Of a stretch of 64,000 bases of DNA, positions 25,697 through 35,799 are shown piece after piece. The DNA comes from Dysgonomonas hofstadii (lineage in GTDB: Bacteria > Bacteroidota > Bacteroidia > Bacteroidales > Dysgonomonadaceae), in NCBI RefSeq assembly GCF_014196915.1, contig NZ_JACIEP010000018.1, forward strand, positions 20,530 to 84,529. The letters run 5' to 3'. A program made the translations under genes and the position numbers. Within the stretch, counting starts at the first letter, position 1, and each line of letters opens with the position of its first letter. The notes under the pieces were generated by a model. That model was not told where the DNA came from. It saw only the letters and a program-made list of their open reading frames with translations, and did not search any database.

Positions 25697-28600
25697 ATGA
25701 TACAGAATAAACAACAATATAAGATGGGGATCGACGTGGGCTCTACCACTGTCAAAATTGTCGTTTTGGATAACAATACCCACATTATCTATAAATCGTA
25801 TTGCCGCCATCAGGCGAATATACAACAAACATTGGTGTCTGAGTTACAAAAAGTAGCGCAACAATTCCCGGATGCAATGTTCAATATTAATATTTCCGGT
25901 TCGGCAGGCATGGGTATAGGTGAGCGCATCGGTATTTCTTTTGTACAGGAAGTAGTGGCAGCCGTTGAGGTGGTCAAGACTGCATATCCTGATGCGCATA
26001 CGCTGATTGACCTCGGAGGAGAAGATGCTAAAATGGTGTTTTTTGCCGAAGGGCGTCATCCTGATATCCGTATGAATGGTAGTTGTGCCGGAGGTACGGG
26101 TGCTTTCATCGACCAGATGGCCAGCCTGATGAATATAACTATTGAAGAACTTGGGGAAAAGGCACTCGATTATACAAAAATATTACCCATTGCTTCCCGC
26201 TGCGGTGTATTTGCCAAAACCGATGTGCAAAACCTGATTAGCCGTAATATACCTGTTGCCGATATATCTGCGTCTATTCTGCATGCAGTGGCTTTACAGT
26301 CGGTGACAACTCTGGCACGTGGTTGCGAGGTGATTCCTAAGGTTATTTGCATCGGAGGGCCACTGACGTTTATTCCTGCTTTACGAAATGCATTTCAGGA
26401 TGTTTTGAAAATACAGGCGTCTGATATCATAGTCCCTGACAACGGGGAATACTTTCCGGCATGGGGTTCTGCTCTTTACGAAGGAGAAAATGCGAAATAT
26501 AAAGAATTAAACGGATTAATTGAAAAACTATCAGAATCCACATCATCAAACCATATCGATGCATTAGAGCCTCTCTTTAAAGATGAATTGGAATATATAG
26601 AGTGGGATGCTAACCGCAGGGTGAAGGAATTACATTTTAAAGCATTAGGTGAAGATAAATATGTAGAATGTTTTCTGGGTATCGATTCGGGATCTACCAC
26701 ATCGAAGATTGTAGTCATGGATTCCGATGCCAATATTATATACAAGTTCTACGGAAACAATGAGGGTAATCCGCTTAAAAAAGTAATGGAAGGATTATCT
26801 CAATTCTATAAGGAAGCAGAAGAAAAAGGAGTAACAGTTAAATTCCTTTCATCGGCAGCTACCGGTTATGGTGAAGACCTGATGAAATCGGCACTGGGAC
26901 TTGATTACGGTATTGTGGAAACAATCGCTCACCTGTCCGGAGCACAGTATGTCGATCCGGATGTGTCATTCGTGCTCGATATTGGCGGACAGGATATTAA
27001 ATCTATATTTATCAGTAATGGTGTAATTTCCAATATCGAACTGAATGAGGCTTGCTCGGCGGGCTGTGGTTCCTTCCTGCAAAACTTTGCGACAACGATG
27101 AATATGGAACTGGCTGATTTTACACGGGCAGCTTGTCTGGCGAAGTTTCCGAGCGATCTGGGGTCGCGTTGTACCGTATTTATGAATTCGAAAGTAAAGC
27201 AATCTTTGCGGGAAAATGCAGGAAATGATGATATTGCAGCAGGGCTGGCATATTCCGTAGTGAAGAATTGCTTATTTAAAGTCCTGAAAATATCCAATCT
27301 GAACCAGCTGGGCGATCATATTGTCGTGCAGGGAGGTACATTCCGTAACGATGCCGTTTACCGTGCATTGGAAATGCTTTCGGGTAAGACGATCAGCTCT
27401 ACCGATCATCCTGAATTAATGGGTGCGCTTGGTGCTGCACTCTACGCCCGGCGATTGACCGAAAAGAATATAGCGAAGACTGTGTTCTCAGGTAAAGAAG
27501 CCTTGTTCGACATAAGCTCCATCGACTCCAAAGAACTGACATGTAAGGGCTGTACTAATATGTGTTCGGTACTGCGTTTCAAGTTCAATAACGGGAATAT
27601 AAGTTATGCCGGTAACAAATGTGAGAAGGTATTTTATAATAAAAATATTGACCGTAAAGAAGGGTATAACGCCTTTGACAGAAAAAATAACATATTATTC
27701 GATCGTCCGGTAAAGGCTGAAAATATAGAAAAGGGCAAGACAATAGGTATACCTCGAGTGCTTAATATGTTCGACGATTATCCGTTCTGGCATACTCTCC
27801 TTAGCGAGTGCGGGTTTAATGTCCGTCTTTCTCCTGAATCTACTTTTCCGCTTTATCAGAAAGGGGTAGGAGGGGTGATGTCGGATAATATCTGTTTTCC
27901 GGCTAAATTGGTGCATGGGCATATCCTTTCTTTGATCGAGCAGAAAGTTGACCGTATATTTTATCCGATCGTACCTAAGGAAGAAAAAGAATTCGGACAA
28001 TCATCCAATTCATTTAACTGTCCTGTTGTGAGTGGTTATCCGGATGTTATTCAAAGCTCGATAGACCCGCAAGGGCGTCATGGTATTCCATTTGATGAAC
28101 CTGTGATAACATTCTGTAGCGACAATGCTCTGTATAAAGGATGCTATAATTATCTGTCAGGTTTAGGTGTGTCAAAATCAGTTTTTGAAAAGGCATTTCA
28201 AAAAGCATTGGGTGTAAAAAATGATTTGAAGAAAAATTTATATGATTTCCAGAAGGATTTGTTAGATGAGGGCATAAAATCCGGAGAACTGACATTTGTT
28301 GTCGCAGGACGTCCCTATCATACCGATCCTTTAATACATCAGAAAGTCGGTCAGATCCTTTCCGATCTGGGTGTTACTGTCCTTACAGATGATGTTTTCC
28401 GTAAACCGGACAGCCATGGCTTTGGCAAGTTAAATATCGTTTCGCAATGGGCATTTCCAAACCGTGTGGTACAAGCTGCGATGGAAGTCGCTAAATTACC
28501 TCAGAATGTACAATTGATACAGCTCAATTCTTTCGGTTGTGGCCCCGATTCATTCTTTATGGACGAAACGCGCGATATACTGAAAGCTGTAGGCAAGAAT

Positions 28601-29956
28601 ATAACTGTCCTCCGCATTGATGAGATAGCCAGTCCGGGATCGATACGTTTGCGGCTTCGTTCACTGGTGGAATCTTTGAAGGCTGTAAAAAGTACGGATA
28701 TTGTCACAGATACATCATACAAAGGCTATTCGGTGCCGTATAAGAAAGCAAAAGACGCTCATAAAACCATCCTTCTGCCCTGGCTTTGCGACTTTATCTC
28801 TCCTTTTGCCCCGGCATTGGGTGAATTGCTGGGATTGAAAGTGGAAAATCTGCCAAAGTCAAATAAGATATCGGCCGACCTGGGGCTGATGTATGGAAAT
28901 AATGAGGTTTGTTATCCATCCACACTAGTACTGGGAGATATAATCAATGCCCTGCAATCGGGTAATTATGATGTGAAAGATATTGTGCTGGCTATCACCC
29001 AGACGGGAGGCCAATGCCGTGCTACAAATTATATAGCACAGATAAAGACCGGCTTGCAAAATGCCGGATTTAATGATATTCCAGTCATCGCTTTATCTTC
29101 GGGAGAAACATATCAGAATGGAGAAAGTGAATTTTCCCTTGACTGGAAAAAGGTTGCTAAACTGGCAATTCCGTTGGTATTGTATGGCGACGGACTGCAA
29201 CAAATGCACAGTGCCATTTCTGTGAGGGAGAAGAAAAGCGGAGCTTCACAGGAAGTATTCGATTTTTATATAGAAAGAGGTATAGACGCTGTACGGGCTA
29301 AAGATGTCAGAACGTTATTCCGTTTATTAAAAGAAGCTGTTGAAGATTTCAATAATATCCCGATTTATGAAAGGAACTTCACAAAAGTTGGTTTGATCGG
29401 CGAAATTTTTGTGAAGTATAATAACTATGCGCAGGCTAATATTTCAGAATGGTTGCGATCGAAAAATGTAGAAGTATCCACTCCGCCATTATTGGATTTT
29501 CTCACACAATTCTTTGTGAATAGCAAAGTAAATATTGAAAACGGACTGGCAGAAGAAACCATCTTTTCAAAAACTCTGAAACCTCTTATCTGGTGGTATA
29601 TCAATGGAAAAGTGAAGAAGGCAGAGAAGATACTCAGCAAATTCAAATTCTATGAAGCATCAGAATCTATTTATGCTAAGGCTGAGGCTGCATCGGAAGT
29701 GCTGAACCTGTCCAACCAGTTTGGTGAAGGATGGCTTATTCCGGGAGAAATTGCGCACTATGCACGTAAAGGCGTAAATAAGGTGGTTTGCCTGCAACCT
29801 TTCGGGTGTATTGCCAATCATATTGTGGCAAAAGGGGTAGAGAAGAGAATGAAGGAGATCTATCCGAATATGAATATTCTGTATCTGGATATTGATGGCG
29901 GAATAGCCGAAGTAAACCTGCAAAACCGCCTCCACTTTATGATACAGGAGATATAA
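25697..29956 (+). CDS. fused double activase / 2-hydroxyacyl-CoA dehydratase-like protein
   Basis: A 1419-residue protein. Two BadF/BcrA/HgdC-type ATPase domains lie in tandem: about 9-265 (GIDVGSTTVKIV, LIDLGGEDAKM) and 327-590 (GIDSGSTTSKIV, VLDIGGQDIKS). Each keeps the two cysteines that bridge the activator's [4Fe-4S] cluster: Cys130 in GSCAGGTGAF with Cys169 in SRCGVF; Cys453/457 in EACSAGCGSF with Cys492 in SRCTVF. A Cys-rich segment (CKGCTNMC, about 616-623) leads into a DUF2229 / HgdB-like half (IGIPRVLNMFDDYPFW; DNICFPAKLVHGH). The family drives ATP-dependent one-electron reduction in radical dehydration of 2-hydroxyacyl-CoA, but the substrate of these giant fusions is not known. Confidence 0.88.
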   Translation: MIQNKQQYKMGIDVGSTTVKIVVLDNNTHIIYKSYCRHQANIQQTLVSELQKVAQQFPDAMFNINISGSAGMGIGERIGISFVQEVVAAVEVVKTAYPDAHTLIDLGGEDAKMVFFAEGRHPDIRMNGSCAGGTGAFIDQMASLMNITIEELGEKALDYTKILPIASRCGVFAKTDVQNLISRNIPVADISASILHAVALQSVTTLARGCEVIPKVICIGGPLTFIPALRNAFQDVLKIQASDIIVPDNGEYFPAWGSALYEGENAKYKELNGLIEKLSESTSSNHIDALEPLFKDELEYIEWDANRRVKELHFKALGEDKYVECFLGIDSGSTTSKIVVMDSDANIIYKFYGNNEGNPLKKVMEGLSQFYKEAEEKGVTVKFLSSAATGYGEDLMKSALGLDYGIVETIAHLSGAQYVDPDVSFVLDIGGQDIKSIFISNGVISNIELNEACSAGCGSFLQNFATTMNMELADFTRAACLAKFPSDLGSRCTVFMNSKVKQSLRENAGNDDIAAGLAYSVVKNCLFKVLKISNLNQLGDHIVVQGGTFRNDAVYRALEMLSGKTISSTDHPELMGALGAALYARRLTEKNIAKTVFSGKEALFDISSIDSKELTCKGCTNMCSVLRFKFNNGNISYAGNKCEKVFYNKNIDRKEGYNAFDRKNNILFDRPVKAENIEKGKTIGIPRVLNMFDDYPFWHTLLSECGFNVRLSPESTFPLYQKGVGGVMSDNICFPAKLVHGHILSLIEQKVDRIFYPIVPKEEKEFGQSSNSFNCPVVSGYPDVIQSSIDPQGRHGIPFDEPVITFCSDNALYKGCYNYLSGLGVSKSVFEKAFQKALGVKNDLKKNLYDFQKDLLDEGIKSGELTFVVAGRPYHTDPLIHQKVGQILSDLGVTVLTDDVFRKPDSHGFGKLNIVSQWAFPNRVVQAAMEVAKLPQNVQLIQLNSFGCGPDSFFMDETRDILKAVGKNITVLRIDEIASPGSIRLRLRSLVESLKAVKSTDIVTDTSYKGYSVPYKKAKDAHKTILLPWLCDFISPFAPALGELLGLKVENLPKSNKISADLGLMYGNNEVCYPSTLVLGDIINALQSGNYDVKDIVLAITQTGGQCRATNYIAQIKTGLQNAGFNDIPVIALSSGETYQNGESEFSLDWKKVAKLAIPLVLYGDGLQQMHSAISVREKKSGASQEVFDFYIERGIDAVRAKDVRTLFRLLKEAVEDFNNIPIYERNFTKVGLIGEIFVKYNNYAQANISEWLRSKNVEVSTPPLLDFLTQFFVNSKVNIENGLAEETIFSKTLKPLIWWYINGKVKKAEKILSKFKFYEASESIYAKAEAASEVLNLSNQFGEGWLIPGEIAHYARKGVNKVVCLQPFGCIANHIVAKGVEKRMKEIYPNMNILYLDIDGGIAEVNLQNRLHFMIQEI

Positions 29957-29999
29957 GTGACTGTATTTGCTATAAATAATGGAAAAAGTATACTATAAT

Positions 30000-30030
30000 T
30001 TTGTAAGTTCACAAAATTCTTATACTTTTG
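30000..30030 (+). promoter_or_regulatory. promoter of tRNA-Gln
   Basis: TTTG (30000-30003), 19 bp, TACTTTTG (30023-30030): a textbook Bacteroides promoter ending 25 bases before the tRNA. Confidence 0.85.
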
Positions 30031-30055
30031 TACCGCCTTTTTAAGGTAATAGGAT

Positions 30056-30126
30056 TGTCTCGTGGTGTAATGGTAGCACTGCAGATTTTGGTTCTGCCTG
30101 TCAAAGTTCGAATCTTTGCGAGACAA
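30056..30126 (+). tRNA. tRNA-Gln(TTG)
   Basis: 71 bases with all arms intact: acceptor TGTCTCG/CGAGACA, D stem GTG/CAC, anticodon stem GCAGA/TCTGC with loop TTTTGGT (anticodon TTG), and T arm CAAAG-TTCGAAT-CTTTG. The discriminator is A and CCA is not encoded. Confidence 0.96.
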
Positions 30127-30154
30127 CAAAAAAATATACGCAAAATAATAATTC

Positions 30155-30186
30155 CCTGACTTTCGAATAGAGAGTCAGGTTTTTTA
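30155..30186 (+). terminator. terminator after tRNA-Gln
   Basis: CCTGACT (30155-30161) pairs with AGTCAGG (30173-30179), the stem extends inward by three pairs, and a run of T follows. Confidence 0.88.
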
Positions 30187-30324
30187 TTTTACCTTTAGGA
30201 AATAGATATTTGAAGTAACCTTTTGATAGCTTGTTAATATTATCTTTATCGCTGTTTGTTGTTTTTGAGTTTACCTTAACATACTTGTAACATAGTGTAG
30301 ATATCTTTATGTGAGATTTTTATA

Positions 30325-30332
30325 TACCTTTG
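30325..30332 (+). promoter_or_regulatory. -7 promoter element of the ECF sigma gene
   Basis: TACCTTTG, a perfect TAnnTTTG match, 24 bases before the ATG at 30356. It argues against a GTG start at 30311. Confidence 0.5.
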
Positions 30333-30355
30333 CTTTACCCAACATACTTTTTTTA

Positions 30356-30907
30356 ATGCAGAGTAAGGAAACAATAAGTTCTTATCTATATAGGAAACAC
30401 GTGAATGACCTTTTCAGTTATGGAGTCAGCATGGGGTTTTCAGACCAAATATGTATGGATGCTATTCATGACGTATTTTGTGTTTTATATGCCAATGATA
30501 AGAAGCTGGAAGATATCCTGAATGTAAAACATTACTTGTTTATTAGTCTTAAAAATAGATTAATAGATATATATAGAAGTTCCCGGAAAATAAATATGCT
30601 TGAAAAAATTGAAGATTTTCCTTTTGTAATTGAAGTCTCTATTTTAGATTCGATAATTGCAGATGATGAGCATGCTATTCTAAAAGCGAATGTAGAAAAG
30701 CTGATGGAACAACTCACCGACAGACAACGGGAAGCTATCTACCTGAGATATATGCAGGAATTAAGTTATGAGGACATAGCTCCCCTGTTGGATATGACTC
30801 CCGAATCAGTTAGAAAGCTTGTATATAGAGGCATTGAGAAAATGCGAACACATGTTAAGGATGATAGTAAACTATTGATGTTGTTATTATTCCTTTTCCC
30901 TTTGTAA
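30356..30907 (+). CDS. ECF RNA polymerase sigma factor of the glycan locus
   Basis: A 183-residue ECF sigma factor. Region 2 includes the AIHDVFCVLYANDKKLEDI part and LFISLKNRLIDIYRSSRK (about residues 60-80). Region 4 has LTDRQREAIYLRYMQELSY, EDIAPLLDMTPESVRKLVYRG (shown in two parts, about 120-160). The hydrophobic C-terminal end LLMLLLFLFPL is short but striking. It pairs with the FecR-like anti-sigma gene 180 bases downstream and should activate the SusC/D operon when its substrate is present. Confidence 0.9.
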   Translation: MQSKETISSYLYRKHVNDLFSYGVSMGFSDQICMDAIHDVFCVLYANDKKLEDILNVKHYLFISLKNRLIDIYRSSRKINMLEKIEDFPFVIEVSILDSIIADDEHAILKANVEKLMEQLTDRQREAIYLRYMQELSYEDIAPLLDMTPESVRKLVYRGIEKMRTHVKDDSKLLMLLLFLFPL

Positions 30908-31000
30908 TTAAAACAGGAATCTTGCCCAGACCTGTATCTCTACTCCAAATATTGATTTTCAAATTGGCCGAATAGTTAAATTTGAATTTTATTTTTAAAA

Positions 31001-31030
31001 GTGTCCACAAATTTCTGAGATATCCGTCTC
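31001..31030 (+). promoter_or_regulatory. candidate ECF-sigma promoter before the anti-sigma gene
   Basis: GTGTCC (31001-31006) and CCGTCTC (31024-31030) are separated by 17 bp. CGTC-type -10 elements are characteristic of ECF sigma factors, and no TAnnTTTG promoter is seen here. If correct, the locus sigma factor would drive fecR-susCD. Confidence 0.4.
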
Positions 31031-31087
31031 TAATATAGAATAGTTTCACTGGATTTATTATAATTCAGTTTTAACCCAGAAAAACAC

Positions 31088-32281
31088 ATGTCAATGAAAG
31101 AGAAAAAGGAGTATATATATTTTCTTAATAATAAAAATTTTATAGAATGGAGAATTGCCCGCTCGGAAGAGTTAAATGAATATTGGAAAGAATATCTGCA
31201 AAATCATCCGGAAGACGAGGAGGCTATTAATACCGCAATCGAGAAATGTAAATCCATAAGATTGAATGATAGGAAATTGTCTGATATTCAAATAGAAATT
31301 CTCTGGAATAGGATAGTGCAGGATGCTGAGTCCGTGACAAGCTTAACAAAGAGGAAGAAAAGGAAGAAAGTAACTTTATACCTGTCTATAGCTGCCTCTA
31401 TTGCAATATTGATTGTTTCCGGCATCTTTATAAATAATAAAATAACAGAACAATCCAATATTGTGGAAACTATTGTCGGAGAAAAGCTTCCGGACGAAAA
31501 AATTCAACTTCTTTCAGGAAATAAAGTGATAGCTCTCAATTCCGACACTCATCTCACCGTAGATAAAAATAATAAAATAGTAATAGAAGGAGATGAAGAT
31601 AAGAAAGAAGAAAAGCTGTCGGCTTCGGGTAAAATGAATAAACTGCTTGTCCCCTATGGGAAAAGAACTACCCTGACATTAAGTGATGGTACTAAAGTAT
31701 GGATCAATTCCGGATCTGAATTAGATTTCCCTTCTCAATTCGGCTCTGATAAGAGAGAGATAAAAGTGAAAGGAGAAATATATATAGAGGTCGCTGAAAA
31801 TAAATCCAGCCCCTTTTTCGTGCGAACCTCCGAATTTGATGTAAAAGTACATGGTACGAAGTTTAATGTTTTGGCGTATGGGGATTCCTCCGAAAAGTCG
31901 GTAGTGTTAGTTGATGGAAAAGTAGAAGTGAATACAGGTGATGCGGCACCGGTACTCTTGTCTCCGAATGAAAAACTAGCGGTGAATTCGGGACAGGTAC
32001 ACAAATCGGTAATAGATCCAATAGAATATATATCGTGGAAGGATAATGTTCTGGTATTAAATAGTGTAACTATATCTGAGATTCTGAAGAAGATAGAGCG
32101 GTATTACAATTTTTCATTCGAAACAACATCTACAGATCTCGCGCTCTATAAAAGAACGTGTACCGGGAAACTGCTGTTGTCAGAAAATATTGACGACATA
32201 ATGAGAGCCCTGTCTGTATTTTCATCAACGACATACACAAGAGAAGATAATAAAATATATATAACCAATAAAAACGAATAG
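31088..32281 (+). CDS. FecR-family anti-sigma factor
   Basis: A 397-residue inner-membrane anti-sigma regulator: cytoplasmic N-terminal domain (about 1-90), a transmembrane helix (about 97-115, LYLSIAASIAILIVSGIFI), a FecR periplasmic domain (about 190-290, TLTLSDGTKVWINSGSELDF) and a DUF4974 C-terminal domain. It transmits a signal from the STN domain of the cognate SusC to the ECF sigma factor. The short spacing to susC and the order sigma, anti-sigma, SusC are typical. Confidence 0.93.
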   Translation: MSMKEKKEYIYFLNNKNFIEWRIARSEELNEYWKEYLQNHPEDEEAINTAIEKCKSIRLNDRKLSDIQIEILWNRIVQDAESVTSLTKRKKRKKVTLYLSIAASIAILIVSGIFINNKITEQSNIVETIVGEKLPDEKIQLLSGNKVIALNSDTHLTVDKNNKIVIEGDEDKKEEKLSASGKMNKLLVPYGKRTTLTLSDGTKVWINSGSELDFPSQFGSDKREIKVKGEIYIEVAENKSSPFFVRTSEFDVKVHGTKFNVLAYGDSSEKSVVLVDGKVEVNTGDAAPVLLSPNEKLAVNSGQVHKSVIDPIEYISWKDNVLVLNSVTISEILKKIERYYNFSFETTSTDLALYKRTCTGKLLLSENIDDIMRALSVFSSTTYTREDNKIYITNKNE

Positions 32282-32310
32282 CCTATGTAAAGACACATTG
32301 TTAAAAGAAA

Positions 32311-32341
32311 AATCGGACAGTAGTGGAAGTACTATCCGATT
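32311..32341 (+). other. hairpin between anti-sigma and susC genes
   Basis: AATCGGA/TCCGATT (7 bp) and AGTA/TACT (4 bp) form a stem with one mismatch and a 7-base loop. No T-run follows, so it is not a classic terminator; it could be an RNA-processing or attenuation site. Confidence 0.5.
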
Positions 32342-32403
32342 ATAATTTAATTCATAACCTACTGACCAAAGAAGAATTACAAATTAAATCTATTTACAAA
32401 TGT

Positions 32404-35400
32404 ATGAAAGAAAGAATTAACTTTAGTCGACAAGTTCTTAAAAAGAACTATAGAGTCCGAAAAATTATGAAAATCACAACATTCTTTTTATTCGTATGCA
32501 TGATTTCGCTTAGTGCCGGAAATCTGCATTCGCAGAAAGCAAACATTTCACTTAATGCTAAAAACATTACACTAAGACAGGTTCTGGATAGGATAGAGCG
32601 TGAAAGCGATTATGTTTTTCTGGTAGCTGACGATGCTTCATCAGAGCTAAGCCGAAAGATAGAAGTAAAATCAGAAAATGAAAATATAGCAAGTATTCTC
32701 GATCGCATATTGAATAAAACCAGTTTAGCCTATTTGATTACAGGACGACAAATTTCAATTTATAAAAATGCCTCAAATAACGTTGTATCGTTGGCCAGTA
32801 AAGAGGAACAAGAAGAACAACAGCAAAAAGGATTCCCCGTAAAAGGAAATGTAACCGATGTCGATGGCAATCCTCTTATCGGAGTAACAGTTAAAATAAG
32901 AGGGAACGCGACGCAAGGAACAGTTACGGATATTGATGGAAGTTATTCTATTACGGTAGCAGACAATAGAGATGCGTTGGTCTTTAGTTATATTGGCTTC
33001 AAGACACAAGAGGTAGACATCGACAATCGTAAGATTGTGAACATTACTTTATATGAAAACACCGATGAACTGGCCGAAGTTGTTGTAGTTGCTTACGGAA
33101 CTCAGAAAAAAGCGAGTATTATCGGTGCAATATCTTCATTACCTCCACAAAATATAAAAGCTCCGGTTGCCAAAGTATCATCTCAATTAGCCGGACAATT
33201 GGCCGGAGTGATTGCCGTTCAACGTTCGGGAGAAGCCGGAGTAGGATCTACATTCTGGATCCGTGGGATGAGCACATTCAGTGGAGAGAATAAACCCTTG
33301 GTTCTGGTAGACGGGGTAGAACGTGAACTAGACCTCGTTGATCCTGAAGATATAAGTGAGTTCTCTATTCTGAAAGATGCCGCAGCCACAGCCATTTATG
33401 GAGTTCGCGGGGCAAACGGGGTTATTTTGGTTACAACCCGTTCGGGAGAAATAGGTAAACCCAAAATTACAGTAAAAATGGAACATGGTATTGTTGCTCC
33501 TACGCGGGTTCCTAAAATGGTCAATTCTCATCAATATGCTGAAATGTATAATGATGCGGTCGGTTATTCTTTCTATAGTCCTGAGGCAATAGAAGCTTAC
33601 AGGACAGGATCGGATCCGGTACTATACCCGAATGTGGATTGGGTTGACGAATTGTATAACAGCACATCTTCCAATACCCGTATCAGTACAAATATATCCG
33701 GAGGATCGCAAAGTGTCAGATACTATGTTTCGGCCAGTTATTACAACGAAGGCGGGCTTTTTATCAATGACAATTCGAATGAGTATAAAACATCACTTAA
33801 TTATAGCCAGTTCAGATTCCGCTCGAATATCGATATCGATATTTTTAAATATACAACTATAAATGTAAATCTGGCAACATCGTTTGAGAAGAAAAACCAA
33901 CCGGGAACCAAAGGTAGTGAAATATGGAAATATGCTTTACAAACTCCGTCGAACCGTTTCCCAATGGTCTATCCCGATGGAAGTCTGCCGGGGCCGGGTG
34001 AAAGGCAGGGATTCAACCCATATTCCCTGTTGACACAAACCGGATATGCAGAAAGATTCTGGAATAATACGCAATCGCTTTTCGGAATTACCCAGGATCT
34101 TGGCGAGTACGTAACAAAAGGGTTGAAAGCCAATATTAAGGTTTCTTTCGATGCGCAAAACTACAATCAACTGAGCAGAAGTAGGACCGCAGATGAATGG
34201 AGTGCCACACGCAATGCGGATGGAGAGTTGGAATACCACCAATTAGTAAAAGGGGATGAAGCCTTGCAGTACTCGGAAAGTAATAGTGGACGGCGGACAC
34301 TATATCTTGAAGGATCGCTTAGCTATGCCCGTACTTTCGATGCGCATAGTGTTTCAGCTTTATTCCTCTACCAACAGTCTCAAAAAAACAATATAGGAAA
34401 CAGTGATTCAGACGCAGCACTACCCTATCGTAACCAGGGGATTGCCGGACGTTTGACCTACGATTACGACCAGCGTTATTTCATAGAAGGAAACTTTGGA
34501 TATAACGGATCGGAGAATTTCTCGAGAGGACACCGGTTTGGTTTTTTCCCTTCAGTTGCTGCAGGCTGGATGGCTTCCGGTGAAAAATTCTTTCAGCCAT
34601 TGACCAATGTTATTGATATGCTGAAGTTTAAAGCTTCTTATGGTTTGGTAGGAAATGACCAGATCGGAGGTAATCGCCGCTTTATCTACCTTCCGACAAT
34701 TCAGAGCGGAAACGATTATTTTTTCGGCGAAAATGCCCAGAAATATACCAGTATCCGTTTAGGTGACTGGGCCAACGAAGATGTGGGCTGGGAAACAGCT
34801 CATAAGCTTAATATTGGAGCTGATATTTCGCTTTTTAATAAAGTAAAGATTCAGGCAGATTATTTTTATGAAAAAAGAGATGGTATTTTTCTGTCACGAA
34901 GTGCAATTCCTTATTATGTAGGACTAACAAATCAACCCTGGGTAAATATCGGAAAAATGAAGAATAGAGGTATTGACGCTTCTATAGAATATCATCAAAA
35001 AGTAGGACAGGTTAATATTACAGCCCGAGGGAATTTTACCCATGCGCGGAATGTTATCCTCGAACGGGATCAGCCGGAGTGGAAATACGCACATCAAAAC
35101 AGACAAGGCCAGTCTATATACCAAAGTTTTGGCTATGTAGCTGCCGGAATATTTAAAGATCAGGCAGATGTAGATTCATGGGCCGATCAGTCGGCAATCG
35201 GAGGTTCACAGCCCGGAGATATCAAATACCTGGATCTGAACGGAGATGGTATAATCGATGGTTACGACCAGAAAGCAATAGGATATACGGATATTCCCGA
35301 AACAGTATATGGCTTCGGCGCTTCATTCGAATGGAAAAACTTCGATTTCTCTATATTCTTCCAGGGTAATGCCAATGTAAACTTTTCGATGCGTACCAAC

Positions 35401-35775
35401 ATGACTCAGCCATTTATATCTGCTAACATGAATGAATCGAATGTTTTCGCCGATATATACAATAACTATTGGACTCCCGATCGTCAGGATGCCAAATATC
35501 CCCGTTTATCTATGGGGACAGGTTCCAATGATGTTACATCTTCATTCTGGCTTGCGGACGGATCTTATATGCGCCTGAAAAATATCGAGTTGGGATATAC
35601 ATTGCCTAAGGCGATCACAAAGCGTCTTCGTATAAATGATTTGCGTTTCTATTTCTCGGGAGTGAATATATTGACATTCAGCAAGTTTAAACTTTGGGAT
35701 CCAGACTTACAAACAGGTGCGGCAGAATATCCTCTTAATAAAGTATATAGCCTGGGCTTAGCCTTATCTTTTTAA
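32404..35775 (+). CDS. SusC/RagA-type TonB-dependent transporter with STN domain
   Basis: A 1123-residue outer-membrane transporter. After a long cytoplasmic leader and signal peptide (ends LHSQ), residues about 50-115 form the STN (secretin/TonB N-terminal) domain that signals to the anti-sigma factor. A CarboxypepD_reg-like domain (GFPVKGNVTDVDGNPLIGV) follows, then the TonB-box/plug region with ELAEVVVVAYGTQKK and IRGMSTFSGENKPLVLVDG, then the beta-barrel to the C-terminal SLGLALSF. It pairs with the SusD lipoprotein 24 bases downstream. The ATG at 32404 is used; an earlier in-frame start lies within the hairpin. Confidence 0.94.
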   Translation: MKERINFSRQVLKKNYRVRKIMKITTFFLFVCMISLSAGNLHSQKANISLNAKNITLRQVLDRIERESDYVFLVADDASSELSRKIEVKSENENIASILDRILNKTSLAYLITGRQISIYKNASNNVVSLASKEEQEEQQQKGFPVKGNVTDVDGNPLIGVTVKIRGNATQGTVTDIDGSYSITVADNRDALVFSYIGFKTQEVDIDNRKIVNITLYENTDELAEVVVVAYGTQKKASIIGAISSLPPQNIKAPVAKVSSQLAGQLAGVIAVQRSGEAGVGSTFWIRGMSTFSGENKPLVLVDGVERELDLVDPEDISEFSILKDAAATAIYGVRGANGVILVTTRSGEIGKPKITVKMEHGIVAPTRVPKMVNSHQYAEMYNDAVGYSFYSPEAIEAYRTGSDPVLYPNVDWVDELYNSTSSNTRISTNISGGSQSVRYYVSASYYNEGGLFINDNSNEYKTSLNYSQFRFRSNIDIDIFKYTTINVNLATSFEKKNQPGTKGSEIWKYALQTPSNRFPMVYPDGSLPGPGERQGFNPYSLLTQTGYAERFWNNTQSLFGITQDLGEYVTKGLKANIKVSFDAQNYNQLSRSRTADEWSATRNADGELEYHQLVKGDEALQYSESNSGRRTLYLEGSLSYARTFDAHSVSALFLYQQSQKNNIGNSDSDAALPYRNQGIAGRLTYDYDQRYFIEGNFGYNGSENFSRGHRFGFFPSVAAGWMASGEKFFQPLTNVIDMLKFKASYGLVGNDQIGGNRRFIYLPTIQSGNDYFFGENAQKYTSIRLGDWANEDVGWETAHKLNIGADISLFNKVKIQADYFYEKRDGIFLSRSAIPYYVGLTNQPWVNIGKMKNRGIDASIEYHQKVGQVNITARGNFTHARNVILERDQPEWKYAHQNRQGQSIYQSFGYVAAGIFKDQADVDSWADQSAIGGSQPGDIKYLDLNGDGIIDGYDQKAIGYTDIPETVYGFGASFEWKNFDFSIFFQGNANVNFSMRTNMTQPFISANMNESNVFADIYNNYWTPDRQDAKYPRLSMGTGSNDVTSSFWLADGSYMRLKNIELGYTLPKAITKRLRINDLRFYFSGVNILTFSKFKLWDPDLQTGAAEYPLNKVYSLGLALSF

Positions 35776-35799
35776 TCGTAAATAATAATTTGACATATT

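Noticed and set aside
30311..30355. N-terminal extension of the sigma factor from a GTG at 30311
   Set aside because: The -7 element at 30325-30332 lies inside it, so this part is probably not transcribed.
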